This document shows positions 1 through 8,027 of a DNA stretch of 64,000 bases, piece by piece. Each line of letters starts with the position of its first letter. Position 1 is the first letter of the stretch. The notes under the pieces were generated by a model, which saw nothing but the letters and a program-made list of their open reading frames with translations, was not told the DNA's origin and searched no databases. This DNA comes from Pseudomonas inefficax (GTDB lineage: Bacteria; Pseudomonadota; Gammaproteobacteria; Pseudomonadales; Pseudomonadaceae): assembly GCF_900277125.1 (NCBI RefSeq), contig NZ_OPYN01000221.1, positions 1-64,000 on the forward strand, in the 5' to 3' direction. The translations under genes were made by a program, and so were the position numbers.

Positions 1-457
1 GCGCATTATAAGGGGATTCGGAGGGGCGTCAACCTTTAATTTCATATATTCGAAATATTCCAGGCGAAGACACTATCAAGGCCGCCAGGTGACCGCCACA
101 ACACATTCTGCGCCTGAGAGATCGAGCGCCGCCCGCGCGGCGCTTCGCAGCACAAGGCTGCTCCTACATCTGTTTCGGGCCAATCATTCCTGCGCCATTG
201 GCGCGCGTACCCTAGGTGTATGGCTGGAGATTGCTGAAGAGCAGCAGGCGCAACCTTCGATATTTGAATGGGACAGACAAGGCGGTCGCGCGCGCCAGGC
301 ACAGGAGAGACTGGCCCGAAACAGATGTAGGAGCAGCCTTGTGCTGCGAAGCGCCGCGCGGGCGGCGCTCGATCTCACAGGCGCCAGAGAACCTAAGACA
401 GGCACCTCTCAAAGCCAATGCCATCCCAAGACAGCCCCCTAGCAGCCCCACCCACTC
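1..457. other. Gene-free left edge with a long inverted repeat
   Basis: No convincing coding sequence is present; the open frames here are short, overlap on both strands and lie over the repeat arms. Bases 30-60 are AT-rich and may belong to the promoter of a gene beyond the left edge, but I cannot assign one. The main structure is the inverted repeat listed separately. Confidence 0.6.
110..384. repeat. 73-nt inverted repeat (REP-like arms, 129-nt spacer)
   Basis: The left arm (110-182) and right arm (312-384) are reverse complements over 73 nt with one mismatch near the outer end. The arms contain the REP-type core AGCAGCCTTGTGCTGCGAA also seen near 29919-29990. The 129-nt spacer has no recognisable gene. 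The arms are much longer than those of the other REP pairs in this window. Confidence 0.85.
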
Positions 458-1069
458 TCAAACCGCCCGCCCCTGCCTCCGCCCAACCTTGGGCAGCACC
501 CGCGAAACCGCCGGAACCCGCAACACCATCAACACCACCCCAATACCCGCATAGATCGCCCACTCCCGCAGATCCGAACGCACGATCCACAAGAAATGCA
601 ACAACCCCAACCCGAGCACGGCATACACCAACCGGTGCAGCTTCTTCCAACGCGCTCCCAACCGCCGCTGGCTATACCGATTCGAGGTAACCGCGAACAC
701 CAGCAACCCAAGAAACCCCAGCGCCCCCACAATAATGTAGGGCCGCTTGCGCAACTCCACCGCCAGCTGTCCCCAATCCAGCCCAAGGATAAAGAACAGA
801 TAAGCCAGGATGTGCAGCACGATATAGGCAAACACCCACAACCCCAGCTGCCGCCGGACCACGATCCAGCCCGACCACCCCGTCAGCTTCTGCAGCGGCG
901 TCATACCCAAAGTAACCAGCAGGAAGGTCAGCGCGCCGAGCCCGAGACGATCCATCATGATCTTCCCGGGATCAGGCCCCAGCAGACTCATCGCCGCCTC
1001 ATACAACCACCACGCCGGGAACAGGCACCCCACGATGAAGATGGCCAGACGAAACCATGGGTGACGCAT
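458..1069 (-). CDS. msrQ: MsrQ, heme-binding membrane subunit of the MsrPQ system
   Basis: Inner-membrane b-type heme protein (YedZ family) that passes electrons from the respiratory chain to periplasmic MsrP, which reduces oxidised methionines in envelope proteins. The 203-residue product is strongly hydrophobic, with about six membrane segments and a ferric-reductase-like arrangement of His residues (for example YIVLHILAY and KLHRLVY). The ATG at 1069 overlaps the msrP stop by one base (TGATG), which fixes the start and implies translational coupling. Length and pairing with msrP are typical of the family. Confidence 0.93.
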   Translation of the reverse strand: MRHPWFRLAIFIVGCLFPAWWLYEAAMSLLGPDPGKIMMDRLGLGALTFLLVTLGMTPLQKLTGWSGWIVVRRQLGLWVFAYIVLHILAYLFFILGLDWGQLAVELRKRPYIIVGALGFLGLLVFAVTSNRYSQRRLGARWKKLHRLVYAVLGLGLLHFLWIVRSDLREWAIYAGIGVVLMVLRVPAVSRVLPKVGRRQGRAV

Positions 1070-2082
1070 CAATAGTTCTTCCGTAGATCGAGCCCGGCAT
1101 ACAGCGACGCCACTTCATCGGCATAGCCATTGAACATCTGGGTTTCGCGCACATTGGGACTGAACAGCCCGCTGGGCAGCCGCCGCTCACGCGCCTGGCT
1201 CCAACGCGGGTGGTCGACCGTCGGGTTCACGTTGGCATAAAACCCATACTCATCCGGTGCCAGCCCTTCCCAGGTGGTACCGGGGCGTTCGGCAACCAGG
1301 CTGATACGCACGATCGACTTGATGCTCTTGAAACCATACTTCCACGGCACCACCAGCCGTAACGGCGCGCCATTCTGGTTGGGCAGCTCGCGGCCATACA
1401 TACCCACCGCCAGGATCGCCAACGGATGCATAGCCTCATCCAGGCGCAAGCCTTCTCTATAAGGCCAGTCGATCAGGGCGAAACCCGAACGCTGCCCTGG
1501 CATGTGCTCTGGGTCTTTCAGGGTTTCGAAGCGCACATAATGCGCCTTGGACGTCGGCTCGACCTGCTTGAGCACCTGCGCCAAGGGGAAGCCCAGCCAC
1601 GGAATGACCATCGACCAAGCCTCCACGCAACGCAGCCGGTAGATGCGCTCCTCAAGTTGGTACGGCTTGACGAAGTCTTCCAGTGCATAGCGCCCGGGCT
1701 TACCTACCTCGCCATCGATCACAACACTCCACGGCTCGGTTTTCAGGCTGTCGCCATTGGCTGCCGGGTCGCCCTTGTCGGGCCCGAACTCATAGAAGTT
1801 GTTGTAGTGGGTGGCATCCTTGAACGGTGTGATTGCTTCACCCGTGACCGTTACCGCCTGCCATCGGGCGGCCGCAAGCTTTTCATTGAACCAGCCAGGC
1901 GCCTTGCCCGCCTCGACATCGGCGTAACGGCTGGCTTCAGCTGCACGCGCCATGCCCGGCAAGGCGCCCAGGGCCAAGCCAGCCAACGAGCCACCCAGCA
2001 GAGTACGACGGGAGAGGTAGATACCTTCGGGGGTGATCTCCGATGCCTTGCACTCGGAAGACCTGGGTAGCTTGATGAGCAT
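1069..2082 (-). CDS. msrP: MsrP, periplasmic protein-methionine-sulfoxide reductase, molybdopterin subunit
   Basis: Molybdenum-cofactor enzyme (YedY family) that reduces methionine sulfoxide in periplasmic proteins with electrons from MsrQ. A twin-arginine signal (SRRTLLGG, then a hydrophobic stretch ending ARA-AE) sends the folded enzyme through Tat. The conserved Mo-ligand cysteine lies in the YRLRCVEAW segment. I start at the ATG giving MLIKLPRSS (337 aa) rather than four codons upstream, because it matches the usual family N-terminus. First gene of the two-gene msrPQ operon. Confidence 0.93.
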   Translation of the reverse strand: MLIKLPRSSECKASEITPEGIYLSRRTLLGGSLAGLALGALPGMARAAEASRYADVEAGKAPGWFNEKLAAARWQAVTVTGEAITPFKDATHYNNFYEFGPDKGDPAANGDSLKTEPWSVVIDGEVGKPGRYALEDFVKPYQLEERIYRLRCVEAWSMVIPWLGFPLAQVLKQVEPTSKAHYVRFETLKDPEHMPGQRSGFALIDWPYREGLRLDEAMHPLAILAVGMYGRELPNQNGAPLRLVVPWKYGFKSIKSIVRISLVAERPGTTWEGLAPDEYGFYANVNPTVDHPRWSQARERRLPSGLFSPNVRETQMFNGYADEVASLYAGLDLRKNY

Positions 2083-2161
2083 GAGCGGCTCCACAGCACT
2101 GGATAACGGATGTACCAGTAAGACTATGGAGCCGGCGGGTTATTCCAGCATTAAATGATTG

Positions 2162-3013
2162 TCACGCTTTACGACGGCGCGACTTCAGCAGGAACTGGAT
2201 CGGCCCCGAAGCCGCATAGGCGAGGAAGATCAGCAGCAGGATGCGGGGCGGGTCGCTGAACACCACGGCAAACACCAGCACCACGGCCAGGATCGCCACG
2301 AACGGCACACGGCCCTTGAGGTCCAGCTCCTTGAAGCTGTTGTACTTGATATTGCTGACCATCAACATGCCGGCAGCGGCCACCAGCAGCGCCACCAGGA
2401 ACGACAGCTTGGAGCCCTGGATGCCGTAGTCGCTGAACGCCCACACGGTACCAGCGACCACGCCCGCAGCAGCCGGGCTGGCCAGGCCGATGAAGTAGCG
2501 CTTGTCGGCGGTGCCGACCTGGGTATTGAAACGTGCCAGGCGCAGTGCTGCACCGGCCACATAGATGAAGGCGACCATCCAGCCGACCTTGCCCATGTCG
2601 CCAAGCGCCCAGCCAAAGGCGAGCAAAGCCGGAGCCACACCGAAGGCAACCATGTCCGACAGCGAGTCGTACTCGGCACCAAAGGCGCTTTGGGTGTTGG
2701 TCATACGCGCGACACGGCCATCGAGGCCGTCGAGCACCATGGCCACGAAGATGGCGATGGCGGCGAAGGCAAAGTATTTGCTCGCCTCGCGCGGGTCACC
2801 GGCACTCAGGGCGCTCTGCGCGCTCATCGAGCTGATGATGGAATAGAAACCGGCAAACAGGTTGGCGGTGGTAAACAGGTTGGGCAGCAGGTAGATGCCA
2901 CGGTGGCGCACCTTGCGCCCTTCGGCGTCATGCCCTTCTTCAACGTGCTCATCGACAGGTAGCAGGCTTTCGGCGTCGGAGGGCTTGTTCGGCTCTTCGG
3001 GACGTTCGCTCAT
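2162..3013 (-). CDS. pssA: PssA, CDP-diacylglycerol-serine O-phosphatidyltransferase
   Basis: Makes phosphatidylserine from CDP-diacylglycerol and L-serine, the committed step to phosphatidylethanolamine, in the inner membrane. The CDP-alcohol phosphatidyltransferase signature is visible as DGLDGRVAR followed by G-x3-D-x3-D (GAEYDSLSD). Hydrophobic segments fill the rest, as in the multi-spanning type II PssA. I choose the ATG at 3013 (MSERPEEP, 283 aa), preceded by AAGG, over an upstream start. It lies downstream of ilvC, but an intrinsic terminator separates them, so it is probably transcribed on its own. Confidence 0.93.
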   Translation of the reverse strand: MSERPEEPNKPSDAESLLPVDEHVEEGHDAEGRKVRHRGIYLLPNLFTTANLFAGFYSIISSMSAQSALSAGDPREASKYFAFAAIAIFVAMVLDGLDGRVARMTNTQSAFGAEYDSLSDMVAFGVAPALLAFGWALGDMGKVGWMVAFIYVAGAALRLARFNTQVGTADKRYFIGLASPAAAGVVAGTVWAFSDYGIQGSKLSFLVALLVAAAGMLMVSNIKYNSFKELDLKGRVPFVAILAVVLVFAVVFSDPPRILLLIFLAYAASGPIQFLLKSRRRKA

Positions 3014-3120
3014 GGAGGGTACCTTGCAACAGGATGGAAAATGTTCGACACGGGCCTGCAAAACAGGTTCTGACGGCAGGCCACTGGTCTGCTTTATACC
3101 AGAAGCTGACTGTCAGAACG

Positions 3121-3147
3121 AAAAAACGCGGCCAAAGCCGCGTTTTT
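3121..3147 (-). terminator. Intrinsic terminator after ilvC
   Basis: Stem CGCGGC/GCCGCG with a 4-nt loop, flanked by A6 on one side and T5 on the other, so it can work in both directions. It lies 17 nt past the ilvC stop and ends the ilvIHC transcript before pssA. Confidence 0.85.
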
Positions 3148-3163
3148 CATCTTTCGATAAGAC

Positions 3164-4180
3164 TCAGTTCTTGGTCTTGTCGACGATTTTGTTAGCCGAA
3201 ATCCACGGCATCATCGAGCGCAGTTGCTCGCCGATGATTTCGATGCCGTGAGCGGCGTTGTTGCGGCGCTTGGCAGTCATCGATGGGTAGTTGGTAGCAC
3301 CTTCGGAGATGAACATCTTCGCGTACTCGCCGTCCTGGATGCGCTTCAGGGCGTTGCGCATGGCCTTGCGGGATTCTTCGTTGATGACTTCCGGACCGGT
3401 TACGTACTCACCGTACTCGGCGTTGTTGGAGATCGAGTAGTTCATGTTGGCGATGCCGCCTTCGTACATGAGGTCAACGATCAGCTTCAGCTCGTGCAGG
3501 CACTCGAAGTAAGCCATTTCCGGCGCGTAGCCAGCTTCGACCAGAGTTTCGAAACCGGCCTTGACCAGCTCGACGGTACCGCCGCACAGAACGGCCTGCT
3601 CACCGAACAGGTCGGTTTCGGTTTCGTCCTTGAAGGTGGTTTCGATGATACCGGTACGGCCGCCGCCTACGCCCGAAGCGTAAGACAGTGCAACGTTCTT
3701 GGCATTGCCCGAAGCGTCCTGGTAGATGGCGATCAGGTCAGGGATACCTCCGCCTTTGACGAACTCGGAGCGCACGGTGTGGCCAGGTGCTTTCGGCGCG
3801 ATCATGATCACGTCGAGGTCGGCACGCGGAACGACCTGGTTGTAGTGGATCGCGAAGCCGTGGGAGAAGGCCAGGGTAGCGCCCTTCTTGATGTTCGGCT
3901 CGATTTCCTGCTTGTACAGCTGGCCCTGGAACTCGTCCGGGGTCAGGATCATGACCAGGTCGGCAGCAGCGACGGCAGAGGCAACGTCGGTCACTTTCAG
4001 GCCGTGGGCTTCTGCCTTGGCAACGGTGGCCGAACCTTTACGCAGACCGATGGTGACATCTACACCGGAGTCCTTCAGGTTGCACGCCTGAGCGTGGCCC
4101 TGGGAACCGTAACCGATGATGGCGACTTTCTTACCCTGGATGATGGAAAGGTCGCAGTCTTTATCGTAGAAAACTTTCAT
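3164..4180 (-). CDS. ilvC: IlvC, ketol-acid reductoisomerase (NADP+)
   Basis: Converts acetolactate or acetohydroxybutyrate into dihydroxy acids, the second common step of valine, isoleucine and leucine synthesis; Mg2+ and NADPH dependent. The 338-residue length is that of short class I KARI. The N-terminal Rossmann motif GYGSQGHAQA is clear, followed by the beta2-alphaB loop with R and S residues that favour NADPH. Metal-binding acidic residues are in DLFGEQAVLCGG. Last gene of ilvI-ilvH-ilvC, 55 nt after ilvH. Confidence 0.97.
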   Translation of the reverse strand: MKVFYDKDCDLSIIQGKKVAIIGYGSQGHAQACNLKDSGVDVTIGLRKGSATVAKAEAHGLKVTDVASAVAAADLVMILTPDEFQGQLYKQEIEPNIKKGATLAFSHGFAIHYNQVVPRADLDVIMIAPKAPGHTVRSEFVKGGGIPDLIAIYQDASGNAKNVALSYASGVGGGRTGIIETTFKDETETDLFGEQAVLCGGTVELVKAGFETLVEAGYAPEMAYFECLHELKLIVDLMYEGGIANMNYSISNNAEYGEYVTGPEVINEESRKAMRNALKRIQDGEYAKMFISEGATNYPSMTAKRRNNAAHGIEIIGEQLRSMMPWISANKIVDKTKN

Positions 4181-4235
4181 GAAAATACCCCTGGTTATAT
4201 CTCGGCCCCTGCGGAGCCATCGCTAATTTTTGAAT

Positions 4236-4727
4236 TTAGATGCTGAGCACTTTGTCGCCACGGGCAATGCCGGTAACGCCGCTGCGCACGGTTTCGAGAA
4301 TCGATGCGGTGCCGATCGCCTGGATGAAGCTGTCCAGTTTATCGCTGGTGCCGCTCAGCTGTACGGTGTACACGCTGGCGGTCACATCGACGATCTGGCC
4401 ACGGAAGATATCCGTGGTGCGCTTGATCTCGGCGCGCTGGGCACCGGTGGCCTTGACCTTGACCAGCATCAGTTCACGCTCGATGTGAGCGCTTTCCGAC
4501 AGGTCGACGAGCTTGACCACTTCGACCAGCTTGTTCAGGTTCTTGGTGATCTGTTCGATCACTTCGTCATGGCCAACGGTGGTCAGCGTCAGACGCGACA
4601 GGGTCGGGTCTTCGGTCGGCGCCACGGTCAGGCTTTCAATGTTGTAGTTACGCTGGGAGAACAGGCCGACCACGCGGGACAACGCACCTGGTTCGTTTTC
4701 CAGCAGCAGGGAGATGATGTGCCGCAT
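4236..4727 (-). CDS. ilvH: IlvH, acetolactate synthase small (regulatory) subunit
   Basis: Regulatory subunit that activates IlvI and carries the valine feedback site. The N-terminal ACT domain begins MRHIISLLLENEPGALSRVV, with the glycine-containing turn typical of valine-binding ACT domains. The second half matches the ALS small-subunit C-terminal domain. 163 residues, as in E. coli IlvH. It starts one base after the ilvI stop, so the two subunits are almost certainly co-translated. Confidence 0.96.
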   Translation of the reverse strand: MRHIISLLLENEPGALSRVVGLFSQRNYNIESLTVAPTEDPTLSRLTLTTVGHDEVIEQITKNLNKLVEVVKLVDLSESAHIERELMLVKVKATGAQRAEIKRTTDIFRGQIVDVTASVYTVQLSGTSDKLDSFIQAIGTASILETVRSGVTGIARGDKVLSI

Positions 4728-4728
4728 A

Positions 4729-6453
4729 TCAGGTACGCTCCGTCTTGCTCAGCCACATGTCACGCATCGAGCCATCCTTGATCTGCATCGGATAGACGTG
4801 CTCACTGCGGTCAACCGCGATGTCGATGAACACCAGGCGGTCCTTCATCGCGAACGCTTCTTCCAGCTTCGGCTTGAGGTCCTTCAGGCTGGTGATGCGG
4901 ATACCCACATGGCCATAGGCCTCGGCCAGCTTGATGAAGTCAGGCAGCGACTCGACATACGAGTGCGAGTGACGACCGTTGTAGGCCATGTCCTGCCACT
5001 GGCGGACCATGCCCAGCACACCGTTGTTCAGGTTGACGATCTTCACCGGCAGGCCGTACTGCATGCAGGTGGACAGCTCCTGGATGTTCATCTGGATGCT
5101 GCCTTCGCCGGTCACACAGGCCACGTCCTGGTCCGGGAAGTTGAGCTTGACGCCCATCGCCGCCGGGAAGCCGAAGCCCATGGTGCCCAGGCCACCGGAG
5201 TTGATCCAGCGGTTCGGCTTGTTGAAGCGGTAGTACTGCGCAGCGAACATCTGGTGCTGGCCAACGTCGGAGGTGACGAAGGCATCGCCATTGGTCACTT
5301 CGCACAGGGTCTCGATGACTTTCTGCGGTTTGATGACATTGCCGTCGCCCTTGTCGTAGGGGAACAGCTCGCCATCGCCACGCCATTCGTCGATCTGCTT
5401 CCACCAGGCATCCAGCGCCGCCTTGTCAGGCTGCTCGCCGATTTCCTTGAGGATGCCGAGCATTTCGCTGAGCACGCTGTCGACCGGGCCGACAATCGGC
5501 ACGTCGGCCTTGATCATCTTGGAGATCGACGCCGGGTCGATGTCGATGTGGATGATCTTGGCGTTCGGGCAGAACTTGGCCGGGCCGTTGACCACGCGGT
5601 CGTCAAAGCGAGCACCGACGGCGAAGATGACGTCGGCATTGTGCATGGCCATGTTGGCAGTGAAGCTGCCGTGCATGCCCAGCATGCCGAGGAACTGGCG
5701 GTCGGTACCCGGGAAGCCACCCAGCCCCATCAGGGTATTGGTGACCGGCAGGTTCAACGATTTGGCGATTTCGGTCAGGGCTTCGGAGCCACCACCGAGG
5801 ATCACGCCGCCACCGGAGTAGACGATCGGGCGCTTGGCCGCCAGCAGCATCTCGGCTGCCTTGCGGATCTGGCCGGAGTGGCCGCGTACCGCCGGGCTGT
5901 AGGAGCGCAGCTTGACCTTTTTCGGGTAGACGTATTCGAACTTCTCGGCCGGGTTGGTCATATCTTTTGGAATGTCGACCACGACCGGGCCTGGGCGACC
6001 GGATTGCGCCAGGTAGAATGCTTTTTTCAAGACTTCGGGGATTTCGCTGGCATGCTTGATCATGAAGCTGTGCTTCACGATCGGCCGCGAAATACCGATC
6101 ATGTCAGTTTCCTGGAAGGCATCGGTACCCACCATGGTGCTAGGCACCTGGCCGGACAGGATGACCATCGGAATCGAGTCCATGTAGGCGGTGGCAATAC
6201 CGGTAATGGCATTGGTCGCGCCCGGGCCGGAGGTTACCAGCACCACGCCGGCCTTGCCGGTGGCGCGGGCGTAGCCGTCCGCCATATGGGTAGCTGCCTG
6301 CTCATGACGAACCAGGATGTGCTCGACTTCCGGTTCCTTGAACAGCGCGTCGTAAACATGCAGGAGAGCACCACCAGGGTACCCGTAGATGTGCTTAACG
6401 CCTTCGTCACGCAAGAAGCGGACGACCATCTCAGCGCCAGATAAAAGCTCCAC
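4729..6453 (-). CDS. ilvI: IlvI, acetolactate synthase large (catalytic) subunit
   Basis: Thiamine-diphosphate enzyme condensing pyruvate with pyruvate or 2-ketobutyrate. The N-terminal Pyr domain has GYPGGA and the catalytic Glu in LVRHEQAA; a central FAD-binding-type domain follows; the C-terminal PP domain has the ThDP/Mg motif GEGSIQMNIQELST with NNGVLGMV. I start at the GTG at 6453, giving 574 aa like E. coli IlvI, because AGAGGTGA stands 5-6 nt before it. A GTG three codons upstream would lie inside that Shine-Dalgarno sequence. First structural gene of ilvIHC. Confidence 0.95.
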   Translation of the reverse strand: MELLSGAEMVVRFLRDEGVKHIYGYPGGALLHVYDALFKEPEVEHILVRHEQAATHMADGYARATGKAGVVLVTSGPGATNAITGIATAYMDSIPMVILSGQVPSTMVGTDAFQETDMIGISRPIVKHSFMIKHASEIPEVLKKAFYLAQSGRPGPVVVDIPKDMTNPAEKFEYVYPKKVKLRSYSPAVRGHSGQIRKAAEMLLAAKRPIVYSGGGVILGGGSEALTEIAKSLNLPVTNTLMGLGGFPGTDRQFLGMLGMHGSFTANMAMHNADVIFAVGARFDDRVVNGPAKFCPNAKIIHIDIDPASISKMIKADVPIVGPVDSVLSEMLGILKEIGEQPDKAALDAWWKQIDEWRGDGELFPYDKGDGNVIKPQKVIETLCEVTNGDAFVTSDVGQHQMFAAQYYRFNKPNRWINSGGLGTMGFGFPAAMGVKLNFPDQDVACVTGEGSIQMNIQELSTCMQYGLPVKIVNLNNGVLGMVRQWQDMAYNGRHSHSYVESLPDFIKLAEAYGHVGIRITSLKDLKPKLEEAFAMKDRLVFIDIAVDRSEHVYPMQIKDGSMRDMWLSKTERT

Positions 6454-6486
6454 GTTGTTCACCTCTAAAACGCCAGAATACCGTCC

Positions 6487-6528
6487 TCACTGGACGGGTC
6501 TTAATAGGTTTACTGCCAAGCAGAGCAT
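6487..6528 (-). CDS. Candidate branched-chain leader peptide upstream of ilvI
   Basis: Short ORF reading MLCLAVNLLRPVQ, in which six of 13 residues are Leu or Val. Its stop codon lies inside the loop of a CCGTCC/GGACGG hairpin that precedes the ilvI Shine-Dalgarno sequence by about 20 nt. Against it: no strong Shine-Dalgarno sequence is visible, and no T-run follows the hairpin, so classical transcription attenuation is not directly supported. Effects on ilvI translation or Rho access are alternatives. Chance occurrence is possible. Confidence 0.25.
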   Translation of the reverse strand: MLCLAVNLLRPVQ

Positions 6529-6813
6529 GAGCGAACGTCAGCACTGACTGAGCAAGTATTGGGAGCGCCCCAGAGTGTTGCGGGGTTTTCCCACCCAGCG
6601 CGAGGTAACGCGTTGCGGGGTGTAACAGGTCGGCGCGGGTGTGCGCCTCATGATCTGCTTAGCGGGTCTGCTTCTGGCAGTCCCTCTACAGCGGAGATTG
6701 GATTCTTCTGATTCGGGGCCAACAAGTCAAGAAAAATTATTGCCAATTTTTCCCCAAGATGAATTCCTGCCACCACTAAAAATCGCTTCAGCAGCAGAAT
6801 AAATAAGATTTCC

Positions 6814-6842
6814 ACAAAAAAGGGCCACAATCTGCGGCCCTT
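6814..6842 (-). terminator. Intrinsic terminator of the lipoprotein/yqcC transcript
   Basis: On the minus strand AAGGGCC and GGCCCTT pair around a 9-nt loop and run into TTTTTT. It lies about 20 nt past the stop of the yqcC-like gene and insulates the ilv promoter downstream. Confidence 0.8.
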
Positions 6843-6861
6843 GAAGGAAAAACTGAAGAAA

Positions 6862-7194
6862 TCAGGCGGAAGGAGCAATCAATTGATCAAATGCTGCCAA
6901 CAGGCGGCGTAGCTCGCGACTTTGCTCTGGCCGGTCGGTAAACACGGTTTCGGCCATGACCAGGATGCCAGAGGCGTTGGGCAGCGGGTGGCCCAGCTCG
7001 ATGATGATCTTCATGCGCGGCAGGAAGATCCATTGCAGCCACTGCTCGAAACTGAGGGTATCGACAGCGAAAGGCACAGCACTGGCCAGTGCCTCGTCGC
7101 TTGGCGGCTCGTCATCCCACCAGCCTTGCACCTGCAGCTCACGCTCGATCAGCAGCAGATGGTCGGCAATATCCAGAATGCGCTGCTCGATCAT
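6862..7194 (-). CDS. YqcC-like DUF446 protein
   Basis: A 110-residue, mostly helical cytosolic protein resembling the YqcC/DUF446 family, whose function is not established. Family-like features are the N-terminal ILDIADHLLLIERELQ helix, the WW pair followed by an acidic stretch, and the FEQWLQWIFLPRM segment. The start is taken at the ATG at 7194, which overlaps the stop of the upstream lipoprotein gene by one base (TGATG); a GTG one codon earlier is less likely. Translational coupling suggests co-expression with the lipoprotein. Confidence 0.8.
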   Translation of the reverse strand: MIEQRILDIADHLLLIERELQVQGWWDDEPPSDEALASAVPFAVDTLSFEQWLQWIFLPRMKIIIELGHPLPNASGILVMAETVFTDRPEQSRELRRLLAAFDQLIAPSA

Positions 7195-8000
7195 CACGAA
7201 TTGACCCGTGCCTTTTGCCGGGCCAGGGCGGCACCAGCGCTGTCACCCTGCTTCTCGCGGGCCTGGGCGATGGTGTTCCACAGTTCGGCCTGCAGGCTCG
7301 GGCGGCCATTGGCGTAAGTCAGGGCACGACGCGCCAACTGCTCGGCCTGCGGCGCATCACCTTGCGACAGGCGCACCTGGGCCAGGCGGTACAGCACCTG
7401 CGGCTCGCGTGGGGCAATGCGCTGGGCACGCTCCAGGCTCGAGGCGGCACCGTTGAAGTCACCACTGCCCTGCTGGGTCTTCGCAGTGGTCAGCAGCGCC
7501 AGCACCGGGCCGTCCAGCTGCTCGTCGGCCGACAGGCCACCTGCAGCGGCGCTGCTACGCGGAATGCCAGTTGGCGCGCTGGTGCTCTGCGGGGCGCTGT
7601 TCATCGCCGCGATGTCGAAGGGTTCGTCGGCGATCGGGTTGGGGTTGGTGGTCATAGGTGCCGAACTGACCGGTTCGGTGGTAATCGGTCCTGGAGTGAT
7701 CGGCCCCGGGGTAATCGGCGAGGTGCTGATCGGCGCCGCGCCATTTGCCGCCGGGAACGTCTGAATGCTCGAAGCGCCCGCGCCCTGCGGGATCATCACG
7801 GTGACGCCCGAGTCCTCAGGCAGCGTTTGTGCCTGCGCGGTGCCCGCGTTATAGCCACCGGCAGAGCGGTTGGCCGTCACGCGTTCACTGTTGGACACGC
7901 GGGTGCTCGAGTCGACCACCGGAATATTGCCGCGCGGGACGCTGGCGCACCCCTGGAGCACAGCCAGCGCCGTCACGGCAGGAAACAGCCACTTGTTCAC
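7194..8000 (-). CDS. TPR-containing lipoprotein
   Basis: Predicted lipoprotein of 268 residues. The GTG at 8000 (MNKWLFPAVTALAVLQGCAS) follows GAGG with 6-nt spacing and gives a short signal peptide with lipobox LQGC. Residues about 25-140 are low-complexity and rich in Pro, Thr, Ser and Ile, with repeated PITPGP units, probably a flexible tether. The C-terminal half (from LSADEQLDGPVLAL) looks like two or three tetratricopeptide repeats. It lies directly downstream of mrcB on the same strand, so a peptidoglycan-synthesis role, as an activator or scaffold, is a reasonable but unproven guess. Confidence 0.75.
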   Translation of the reverse strand: MNKWLFPAVTALAVLQGCASVPRGNIPVVDSSTRVSNSERVTANRSAGGYNAGTAQAQTLPEDSGVTVMIPQGAGASSIQTFPAANGAAPISTSPITPGPITPGPITTEPVSSAPMTTNPNPIADEPFDIAAMNSAPQSTSAPTGIPRSSAAAGGLSADEQLDGPVLALLTTAKTQQGSGDFNGAASSLERAQRIAPREPQVLYRLAQVRLSQGDAPQAEQLARRALTYANGRPSLQAELWNTIAQAREKQGDSAGAALARQKARVNS

Positions 8001-8027
8001 GTCACACCTCATCAATGCAGCCTGTGC

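Larger units (their letters stand above)
6454..6861 (-). promoter_or_regulatory. ilvIHC promoter and ~240-nt leader
   Basis: No confident protein gene lies between ilvI and the yqcC-like gene. On the minus strand a sigma-70-like promoter can be read: TTGACT (6730-6725), 17-nt spacer, AAGAAT (6707-6702). This predicts a start near 6695 and an untranslated leader of about 240 nt. The leader holds a 13-codon Leu/Val-rich ORF (6528-6487) and a hairpin CCGTCC-N5-GGACGG just upstream of the ilvI ribosome site. Leader-mediated control by branched-chain amino acids is an inference. Confidence 0.5.

Noticed and set aside
89..442. Overlapping 70-120-codon frames on both strands at the left edge
   Set aside because: They lie across the inverted repeat, so the arms give matching frames on both strands; no family resemblance.
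6648..6878. Leftward 76-codon frame rich in Leu, Ile and Val upstream of ilvI, looking like a leader peptide
   Set aside because: It spans the terminator of the upstream gene and the predicted ilv promoter itself, so most of it would not be in the ilv mRNA, and no ribosome-binding site is visible. The 13-codon ORF downstream is the better candidate.
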